12,816 nucleotides of DNA from Sutterella sp. (GTDB lineage: Bacteria > Pseudomonadota > Gammaproteobacteria > Burkholderiales > Burkholderiaceae_F). A model generated the notes under the pieces. That model did not search any database. It was given only the letters and a program-made list of their open reading frames with translations, and was not told the DNA's origin. This document shows, piece after piece, positions 6,964 to 12,816 of the stretch (position 1 is its first letter; each line of letters starts with the position of its first letter). The position numbers and the translations under genes were made by a program. The DNA lies in the NCBI GenBank assembly GCA_020025915.1, contig JAHHRH010000037.1:1-12816 (forward strand), read 5' to 3'.

Positions 6964-6990
6964 TATGAGGCATTTAATCCATGCCTCATA
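6964..6990 (+). promoter_or_regulatory. Perfect inverted repeat in cstA leader
   Basis: tatgaggcat (6964-6973) and atgcctcata (6981-6990) form a perfect 10-bp inverted repeat with a 7-nt spacer. It ends 20 nt before the cstA ribosome-binding site (7011-7014). It could be an operator, or an RNA hairpin in the 5' leader. No T run follows, so it is not a terminator. Confidence 0.55.
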
Positions 6991-7021
6991 ATCCAAGCAA
7001 CAAACCTCTTAGGAAATGATT

Positions 7022-8695
7022 ATGAACGGTCTGACTATGATGGCTGTCGCGATCGTTTCTCTCTACCTCGGTTATCGTTTTTACGGCCGTTGGCTCGAAA
7101 AAACATGGGGTGTAGACGAAAACGCACCGACACCTGCCGCTCTACGTAATGACGGTAAAGATTACCAACCAGCTTCTCGACTCTCCGTTTTTGCTCACCA
7201 GTTCACGTCCATTACTGGTGCGGGTCCCGTGACGGGTCCGATTATTGCCGCTATGTTTGGCTGGCTGCCCGCGTTGCTTTGGATTATTTTCGGCGGCATT
7301 TTCTTCGGTGCCGTTCAGGACTTCACTGCGCTTTATGCGTCTGTTAAAAACGGTGGTAAGTCCATGGGTATGCTTATTGAACAGTATGTCGGTCGCATTG
7401 GACGCCAGCTCTTTTTGACGTTCTGCTGGCTTTTCACAATGCTCGTCATTGCGGCGTTTGCTGACATGGTTGCGGCAACCTTTAATGGCTTCACCAAGAC
7501 AGGTACGCCGGCAACGCCCAATGCTGCCGCAGCGTCGATCTCGATGATCTACATGGTTGGGGCTCTTCTTTTTGGTCTTTACATCAAATACATGAAGCCG
7601 AATCCTCAAGTACAGCTCGGCGTTGGCATCGTGCTTATGCTCGGCATGGTGGCTCTTGGCATCGCTTTCCCGATGTATGCGAGCACGGATACATGGCGTT
7701 GGGTGGTCTTTGCCTACCTCTTTGCTGCGTCCGTGATGCCGATGTGGCTTTTGAAGCAGCCACGTGACTACCTCTCGATGTTCCTTCTGATCGGCATGAT
7801 CGCTGCGGGTGTCATCGGTGTCTTCGTTGAAAACCCGACCATCAATATGCCGGCCTTTGCGGGCTTCACGGTCAATAATCTTGATCTATTCCCGATCCTC
7901 TTTGTGACGATCGCCTGTGGTGCCGTCTCGGGCTTCCATAGTCTTGTGTCTTCGGGTACCTCGTCGAAGATGATTGCCAACGAACGTGACATGCGTCTCG
8001 TGGGTTACGGCTCCATGCTCGTTGAATGTGTGCTCGGTGTAGTCGCGCTCGTTGTGGTGTGCGCTGCCGCTTCGAACGGCCAGCTCCCTTCGGGTACACC
8101 TTTCCAACTCTTCTCGAACTCAGTTGCGGGCTTCTTAACGAACATCTTTGGTGTGCCGGCTGAAATCTCAGCCTGCATCCTCACGATGTGTGTGTCTGCC
8201 CTTGCTCTGACCTCGGTTGATGCGGTTGCCCGTATCGGCCGCATGAGCTTACAAGAACTCTGCACGCCTTCTGAAGCTCAAAAGAAGGGGCCTGTTGCAG
8301 CTTTCTTTAGTAACACGGTCGTCGCGACGGTTGTTACACTCCTGGGTGGTCTTGCCCTTTGTCAGGCGGGTTACATGAGCATTTGGCCACTCTTTGGCTC
8401 TGCCAACCAGCTCCTTTCTGCACTCGTTCTCACGGCTTTGGCTGTGTTCCTACAGAGCACGGGGCGTAAGGGTTGGATGCTCTACATCCCGATGACGGTC
8501 ATGTTCGTGGTCACAATGACGGCGCTCTTGATGGCTCTCTTCAAGGTCTTCGCCGCCATGGCTAACGGTACCTTCGTCTTCATGGTGCACGGTCTTCAGG
8601 GGCTCCTCGCTGTTGCCCTGATCATCCTGGCGCTCCTCGTGGTCTACCACTGCGTGGGTCGCCTCCTCAAGGGTCGTCAAGTGCAGCCGGCCTAA
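7022..8695 (+). CDS. cstA: CstA family transporter (peptide/pyruvate type)
   Basis: This is a polytopic inner-membrane protein of 557 residues from the ATG at 7022, which has AGGA 7 nt upstream. The ATG at 7016 is almost on top of that AGGA and is less likely. The CstA signature is clear: 'SVFAHQFTSITGAGPVTGP' followed by 'GGIFFGAVQDFTALYAS' near residues 52-105, and later 'SGFHSLVSSGTSSK' and 'SIWPLFGSANQLLSALVL'. Hydrophobic segments run through most of the chain, consistent with more than ten membrane helices. E. coli CstA and BtsT are about 700 residues, so this is a shorter family member. Family members import pyruvate or peptides during carbon limitation. The substrate here is not determined by the sequence, and no BtsS/R-type regulator is adjacent. 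An inverted repeat in the leader hints at specific control. It is monocistronic, ending at a terminator. Confidence 0.9.
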   Translation: MNGLTMMAVAIVSLYLGYRFYGRWLEKTWGVDENAPTPAALRNDGKDYQPASRLSVFAHQFTSITGAGPVTGPIIAAMFGWLPALLWIIFGGIFFGAVQDFTALYASVKNGGKSMGMLIEQYVGRIGRQLFLTFCWLFTMLVIAAFADMVAATFNGFTKTGTPATPNAAAASISMIYMVGALLFGLYIKYMKPNPQVQLGVGIVLMLGMVALGIAFPMYASTDTWRWVVFAYLFAASVMPMWLLKQPRDYLSMFLLIGMIAAGVIGVFVENPTINMPAFAGFTVNNLDLFPILFVTIACGAVSGFHSLVSSGTSSKMIANERDMRLVGYGSMLVECVLGVVALVVVCAAASNGQLPSGTPFQLFSNSVAGFLTNIFGVPAEISACILTMCVSALALTSVDAVARIGRMSLQELCTPSEAQKKGPVAAFFSNTVVATVVTLLGGLALCQAGYMSIWPLFGSANQLLSALVLTALAVFLQSTGRKGWMLYIPMTVMFVVTMTALLMALFKVFAAMANGTFVFMVHGLQGLLAVALIILALLVVYHCVGRLLKGRQVQPA

Positions 8696-8714
8696 ACACC
8701 TCTAACCCACAAAC

Positions 8715-8756
8715 ACATCGCCCGATGGACTCACGTTCACCGGGCGATGTTGTTTT
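8715..8756. terminator. Intrinsic terminator between converging genes
   Basis: acatcgcccg (8715-8724) pairs perfectly with cgggcgatgt (8741-8750), followed by tgtttt on the plus strand. It lies between the 3' end of cstA and the 3' end of the converging hydrolase gene. It probably ends cstA transcription, and may also act on the minus strand, where the T run is poorer (gtgtttg). Confidence 0.8.
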
Positions 8757-8788
8757 GGCTAGTATTGGCTTCGGACTACTTCAACCGA

Positions 8789-9652
8789 TTATTCGCAGCC
8801 ACACGGAATATTGAAGACCTTGCGTAAGAAGTCCTTGGCGCTATCCAAGGCCTTTTCTTGATTCATCAACGTGTGCGGCGCATCCGGAATCTGCACGATC
8901 TCAACGTCTGGGTGACCTAAAAGCGCATTACGGCAGGTGCCCGTCGCATTCTCGTTACCGATATAAGGATTGGCCTTCGAGAAATACTTGTCGGTCTTAC
9001 TCATGACGTTAAGCACTGGCACTGTATCGGGAACGGCCGTACGATGCGTTTCGACGTGATAGTTGTTTTCGCAAGACCACGAATAGATGATGCGGCCTTT
9101 TTCTTGCGGCACATCAGCTGATCCCTTATAGCGCGCGACCGCCACGGCACCTTCACTAGTGCCAGCAATCACAAAGCGGCCATCAAACCAGGACTGCTTA
9201 CGCAAAAAGTCCACAGCGGCCTTGAGTTCAGAAGCGCGCAAGGCGTGAATCTTTTCGTAGTCTTCTTTGGCAATGGGCGACGAATAGGTCATGCGGTCAG
9301 GCAACTGATAGCTATCGAGCGTAATGCTCGCGATGCTGAGTTCGTTTGCCATCCAACGCTGGAACTTCTTGATTTCGGGATTAATGCCACCCGAGCCATG
9401 CACAAAGATCACGCTCGGCACTTTACCCATCACCTTTGGATGATCCTTGTAGAGGCCTTCGTAAGCCTTATTACCCGTCATATTTGCTGGCAACACTGTC
9501 CACGCATTCGCCAAGGCTTCAGCCATGGTGCGATCAGTATGCGTATAGGCCGTTCCTTTAATTTGGCCTTGCGGAATCTCGTTTGCGGCAAAAGCAGGGC
9601 TCGCCAAGAGCGCGGTCAACGTCGTGGTGAGCAATAAAGATTTGAAATGCAT
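8789..9652 (-). CDS. Secreted alpha/beta hydrolase, dienelactone hydrolase-like
   Basis: This is a 287-residue exported hydrolase. The start at 9652 is chosen because GGAGAG lies 7 nt upstream and the protein then begins with a clean signal peptide (cleavage after ASPAFA, residue 22). A longer reading to 9745 adds 31 residues ahead of the signal. The alpha/beta-hydrolase parts are in order: the oxyanion-hole motif VIFVHGSGG (81-89), the nucleophile elbow GTSEG (Ser166), a likely acid Asp221 (SKTDKYF) and His260 (PDAPHTLM). This layout is typical of dienelactone-hydrolase-like and esterase families, but the substrate cannot be told. Four cysteines sit in the mature part (194, 240, 284, 286), the last two as a C-terminal CGC, so disulfides are likely in the periplasm. 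The gene is monocistronic and converges on cstA. Confidence 0.75.
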   Translation of the reverse strand: MHFKSLLLTTTLTALLASPAFAANEIPQGQIKGTAYTHTDRTMAEALANAWTVLPANMTGNKAYEGLYKDHPKVMGKVPSVIFVHGSGGINPEIKKFQRWMANELSIASITLDSYQLPDRMTYSSPIAKEDYEKIHALRASELKAAVDFLRKQSWFDGRFVIAGTSEGAVAVARYKGSADVPQEKGRIIYSWSCENNYHVETHRTAVPDTVPVLNVMSKTDKYFSKANPYIGNENATGTCRNALLGHPDVEIVQIPDAPHTLMNQEKALDSAKDFLRKVFNIPCGCE

Positions 9653-9867
9653 GGTCGGTCTCTCCAATAGATAGTTGCCGAAGTATTGTACGGGCAACAA
9701 ACGAACTTTAAACGATTCAGAAAATGTGAATTCTTTACGAGTCAAACCCTATGCAAACATTTACAATTAACGCTAATTTTCAACTCTCTCCAAGTCGTTT
9801 CCGGATATATTCCCACTCATGGAATACCCGTAGCCAATTCATAAAAAACACCAATAAACCCTAAACA

Positions 9868-9903
9868 GCAACGCCCCGACATCACGAGGACATCGAGGCG
9901 TAT
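9868..9903 (-). terminator. Weak hairpin after HD-domain gene
   Basis: On the minus strand, acgcc (9901-9897) pairs with ggcgt (9875-9871) around an imperfect inner stem, followed by ttgctgttt. It lies 26 nt after the stop codon of the HD-domain gene and is a modest candidate terminator. Confidence 0.4.
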
Positions 9904-9926
9904 TGAGTGTGGAATTTGATGGCGAA

Positions 9927-11042
9927 TTACGCCTTCAACACACGAGCCACTTCACGAGCAAAGGCTTCTTCACCCTTTTCGGAGAGGATGCCATAAAGAC
10001 GCATGGCCGTGAGTTCGCAAAGCACATAGTTACGCATCGCGTTAAAAGTCTTTTCGTCCTTGACGCCGTAGGTCGTTTCAGCGAGACGACGAAGCGCCTT
10101 CACGACCCATTGGCAAGCGGGCACAGAGATGACCCAGTCGTGGTCGGCCAAATGAACCACCCAGCCTTCAATGCGACGTGGGAGCGGTAAAGTCTTACCA
10201 TCCGCAGCTAAGAGACCGTGCTTCACGGGATCAACGCCTGCGATGACAGCAGCGGCACGCAACCAGCCAACCACCTGCTTTTCACCAGCGGGGCTACCCG
10301 GATGCTCATGGGCGCAAGCTTGAGCCACACAGAAGGACGGCGCAATACCGCGACGGATGCTTTCGGCCACGCTCAACACATGGTGTTCACCCGTGCCAGC
10401 GAGCGGGAGTTCTTTGCGGCAGCTACCATCGTCTTCCCACTGGAAGACCCAAGGCTTATGAAGGTCATGAAGAATTTCGCCGCCCACTGCATCATCAAAA
10501 TCGATCTTCAAACCATCGACGCTCTCATAGAGCGCATAGAAGGCTTCGGCGACAGCCACATTCAAAGCGACGTGCGTGCAAAGGCCACCCGGATAGGCGT
10601 GGTGGCTGCTGTAGCCAGAGCCCGGGGCACTCCAGAAGGGTTGCGGCGCCTGCGTGGCATTAGCAAGTGGCGGATAAACGTTCGTGCGATCTTTGTCAAT
10701 CAAACCAAGGCTCTTCAATTCAGCGAGCGTCGTGGCTTCGGCCGACATGTCAAGCGTCGGCACAGGATTATCAAGGATGTCGAGTACGGTCTTACGGAGG
10801 GTCGGGTTGCGAAGCTTTTCGGCAGCCGTGGTAATCATACGATAGGCCGTCTGAACCACTTCGCTATGCATAGCCATTTCAACAGGCGTCATAGCAACCA
10901 CTTCCTTGAGCGTGCGTGCGGTCTTTGGTGCTTCAGCGGCCATGGCGAGCGGGCTAAAAGCAGCAATGCCCCCCATAGCAGGCAAGAGAGAGGTCGCGGC
11001 AGCGGATTTAAAGAGGTTACGACGGGAGAGATTATGAGTCAT
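9927..11042 (-). CDS. Tat-exported HD-domain protein
   Basis: This 371-residue protein has a twin-arginine signal (LSRRNLFKSAA, Arg7-Arg8), a hydrophobic stretch and a probable cleavage after AMA (35). The mature part carries histidine/aspartate clusters in the order expected of an HD-type metal-dependent phosphohydrolase: HHAYPGG..TH (147-157), the doublet His192-Asp193 in GGEILHDLHKPW, GEHHV (219-222), ACAHEHPG (242-249) and HLADHDW (297-303). The resemblance is to HD domains with 'HHAYPGGLxxHT ... LLHDIGK ... xEHH'. Export via Tat suggests that the metal is loaded in the cytoplasm and the enzyme works in the periplasm, where a nucleotide or phosphoester substrate is plausible but unproven. 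The start is supported by AAAGGA about 5 nt before the ATG. It is apparently monocistronic. It is not a family I can name more precisely. Confidence 0.7.
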   Translation of the reverse strand: MTHNLSRRNLFKSAAATSLLPAMGGIAAFSPLAMAAEAPKTARTLKEVVAMTPVEMAMHSEVVQTAYRMITTAAEKLRNPTLRKTVLDILDNPVPTLDMSAEATTLAELKSLGLIDKDRTNVYPPLANATQAPQPFWSAPGSGYSSHHAYPGGLCTHVALNVAVAEAFYALYESVDGLKIDFDDAVGGEILHDLHKPWVFQWEDDGSCRKELPLAGTGEHHVLSVAESIRRGIAPSFCVAQACAHEHPGSPAGEKQVVGWLRAAAVIAGVDPVKHGLLAADGKTLPLPRRIEGWVVHLADHDWVISVPACQWVVKALRRLAETTYGVKDEKTFNAMRNYVLCELTAMRLYGILSEKGEEAFAREVARVLKA

Positions 11043-11209
11043 GACAGTCCTTTACATTCAACAAACACCGAATAATGAGGTCTCTTATTCGTGTCAGAGC
11101 GTATTTTGACGACTGAAGATGACGGCTTCGTCACGGGAATTTGACAGTTTGACGATGATTTAATGGCGTTTTTATGTCTACTAGATGACAATCACACTGA
11201 AGCACAACG

Positions 11210-11683
11210 CTACTCAATGAGTCGCCCTGGATGTGTATAAACGTTAAAGCCTTTATCTCGAGCGAACGCGACCAACGTTATCCCACACCGTTGCGCCGTT
11301 CTCACAGCTAATGCCGTAGGCGCTGAGACCGCAAACATTATTTCAACGCCACACATTGCTGCCTTTTGAACCATTTCGTAAGAGGTTCTCGAACTCACAA
11401 TCAGTGCGCCATCATGCCAGCCTTCTAAGGCGCGCATCCCGAGTAGCTTATCGAGCGCCACATGACGCCCGACATCCTCTGTGCCAGAGAGCGGCATTCC
11501 ATCGGAACTTACCCAGACTGCAGCATGTGTACATCCAGTCAAAGCACAAATTTTTTGAAAATGCCCTAGCTGTGCCATCAAGCCTTGATAGTTTCGCATA
11601 TCAAAGTTTTGTGTTTGCTTTAATACAGGAACTGGACGGATAGCATCATTGATGACTCTCAATACCCATACGGAATATGCCAA
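11210..11683 (-). pseudogene. fdhD: 5'-truncated fdhD (formate dehydrogenase accessory protein)
   Basis: The 157 residues readable here match the C-terminal half of FdhD: 'SGTEDVGRHVALDKLLG', 'ALIVSSRTSYEMVQKAAM', 'VSAPTALAVRTA' and the end 'FARDKGFNVYTHPGRLIE'. FdhD is the sulfurtransferase that passes sulfur to the molybdenum/tungsten cofactor of formate dehydrogenase and is usually about 260-280 residues. The N-terminal half, including the CxxC cysteine motif essential for sulfur transfer, is absent and is not found in other frames upstream. Recognisable similarity begins around 'RVINDAIRPVP', and the upstream DNA turns into IS4-like debris. The ATG at 11683 is probably accidental. The locus is thus most likely a pseudogene cut by insertion or rearrangement. 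Another intact fdhD may exist elsewhere. Confidence 0.75.
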
Positions 11684-11829
11684 GATACTTCGAAAGATTT
11701 TTTTGGGATCGCTCGCCGCTAGGCAGGCCTTGAAAGCTGGCTTTCATGGCTACGCCGTAATTATGCAATCCGAAGCGCGTCAAGCCGCTTTCGGTCAATG
11801 AACGGCCTCCTCTCCCCCATTAACAGGCC
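11684..11829. other. Junction between fdhD and the IS4-family remnant
   Basis: No intact gene lies here. On the plus strand, an open stretch reads 'RQALKAGFHGYAVIMQSEAR' and then stops; it may be scrambled element sequence. I could not find an inverted repeat matching the other end of the element. Confidence 0.3.
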
Positions 11830-12777
11830 TTCCGGGCTTGACCCGATCAGCCGTGGAGAAACGCTCCTATAAGTTTTTTGAAGACCTGTACTACTGTCTT
11901 AAAAAATCAACTGTTTAACAGTCCTTTACGAGGCATCAGTGCGGAATTCGACAAGACCGCTCTTTCGTTAGACTCCACCACAATTTCTCTGTGTTTAAGC
12001 TAATTTCCATGGGCTCATTACCGTCGTGCAAAGGGTGGTGTCAAGGTTCATACACTGTTAAACAACGACACATTGCTACTCGAGTTCATGGTCATAACTA
12101 ACGCCAAAGTTAATGATGATAAAGCGGCAAAGGATCAGGTGCTTCAGCGAGTGCCACCTCATTGCATCTTAATCATGGATCGAGGCTATTGCGATTTTGG
12201 ACTGTTCAAAGCACTTGATGCAAAAGGCGTTGTGTTCGTTACTCGCTTGAAAACTAACTGGCACTTTAAGCGCACGGGACAAGGTGTCATTGACACAAAC
12301 TACGGCGACTTCAAGATTCAATTCACCTCTGTCACAGCCATAAATAAGGTAGGGAAAGATAATGAATTCAGAGCTGTAAAATGGTATTCCAAGGAGGACG
12401 ATCGTTGGTTCGTCTTTCTCACTAACGCTAGTGACGATATCACGGCGGAGCAGGTTGCCAAGCTATACAAAGACCGATGGCAGATCGAACTCTTCTTCAA
12501 ACGCATGAAGCAGAACCTGAAAATTCTGAGTTTCGTGAGAACCACGGAAAATGCCGTACTTGTTCAAATTTGAACAGCTGCCATAACCGTCTTACTGCAG
12601 ATGTATCTACAAAAATGTTCAAAGCACCCATGGAACTTCTCAAACATCGTCAAGTGCATTCGATTAAGCCTCATGACAATGATAAACTTGACGAAATGGC
12701 TTAGTCGACCAGATGTATGTTCCTATTCAGCCGAAAAAAGCACTTCGGGACCTCCTCAACAAGCCTTGCAATTTTAA
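11830..12777 (+). pseudogene. IS4-family transposase, inactivated
   Basis: Conceptual translation across the lesions gives most of an IS4-type DDE transposase. The first Asp is in LDSTTISLCL (codon 11971), the second in IMDRGYCDFG (codon 12178), and the YREK signature is YKDRWQIELFFKRMK with the catalytic Glu at 12487. The gene is broken in at least three places. There is a frameshift at a run of six A near 11901-11906 between 'FFEDLYYCLK' and the main frame. A TAA at 12001-12003 falls inside LCLS-x-FPWA, where Leu is expected. A TGA at 12571-12573 falls in VLVQI-x-TAAI, where Trp is usual. After the TGA the same frame continues for 67 residues with transposase-like sequence, ending SGPPQQALQF and TAA at 12775. 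A longest uninterrupted stretch starts at a TTG near 12073. The N-terminus is poorly preserved, and no terminal inverted repeats were identified. Confidence 0.8.
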
Positions 12778-12816
12778 GAGGGCAAATCGCAAAAGCGGTT
12801 CTAACGCTTGAAAAGA

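Noticed and set aside
7142..7609. 155-codon minus-strand frame inside cstA
   Set aside because: It is a shadow of the cstA coding sequence, with a highly charged low-complexity translation.
9653..9926. Possible small gene between the hydrolase and HD-domain genes
   Set aside because: No frame with a start, ribosome-binding site and coding character was seen; it probably holds the hydrolase promoter and a terminator.
10218..11075. 285-codon plus-strand frame antisense to the HD-domain gene
   Set aside because: The opposite strand encodes a protein with a Tat signal, HD-like motifs and a good ribosome-binding site. The plus-strand translation has no recognisable features.
12571..12573. TGA read as tryptophan (recoding)
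   Set aside because: The same gene also has a TAA stop and a frameshift, and the other genes here are open without in-frame TGA, so simple pseudogene decay is enough.

Overview
The window reads as a chromosomal segment of an anaerobic or microaerophilic Gram-negative proteobacterium. A gut betaproteobacterium of the Sutterella/Parasutterella type is my best guess. That guess rests on the gene set: a tetrathionate-sensor-like histidine kinase beside a Tat-exported flavoprotein, a Campylobacter-type dba-dsbI pair, CstA, and FdhD remnants. It has not been tested by any search. There are no rRNA or tRNA genes and no CRISPR array that I can see.

Layout. (1) 1-704: a hairpin and a small Sbal_3080-like lipoprotein. 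(2) 705-1266: a graveyard of mobile DNA on the minus strand, holding the domain V-VI end of a group II intron and a frameshifted IS1380-like transposase remnant. (3) 1267-4687: a divergent pair, a membrane sensor kinase with a periplasmic PhnD-like domain (-) and a Tat-exported FAD flavoprotein (+). Two nearly concentric inverted repeats lie between them. (4) 4688-6630: a two-gene operon encoding a 55-residue membrane protein (Dba-like) and DsbI, a DsbB-like domain fused to a predicted beta-propeller, closed by a strong terminator. (5) 6631-8750: a long leader with a perfect 10-bp inverted repeat just before cstA, then a terminator. (6) 8789-11042: two minus-strand exported proteins, a Sec-secreted alpha/beta hydrolase and a Tat-exported HD-domain protein. 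(7) 11210-12816: a 5'-truncated fdhD next to a decayed IS4-family transposase.

How the genes fit together. The shared theme is the cell envelope: a sensor of periplasmic ligands, an exported redox flavoprotein, a disulfide-generating membrane enzyme, a nutrient (peptide or pyruvate type) transporter and two exported hydrolases. The most interesting unit is the kinase-flavoprotein pair. The flavoprotein has the fumarate-reductase fold motifs, but by my reading all four classical dicarboxylate-binding or proton-donor positions are replaced. It therefore probably acts on a substrate other than fumarate, which the neighbouring sensor may detect. Both ends of the window show insertion and decay of mobile elements, and formate dehydrogenase maturation (fdhD) appears to have been disrupted at this locus.
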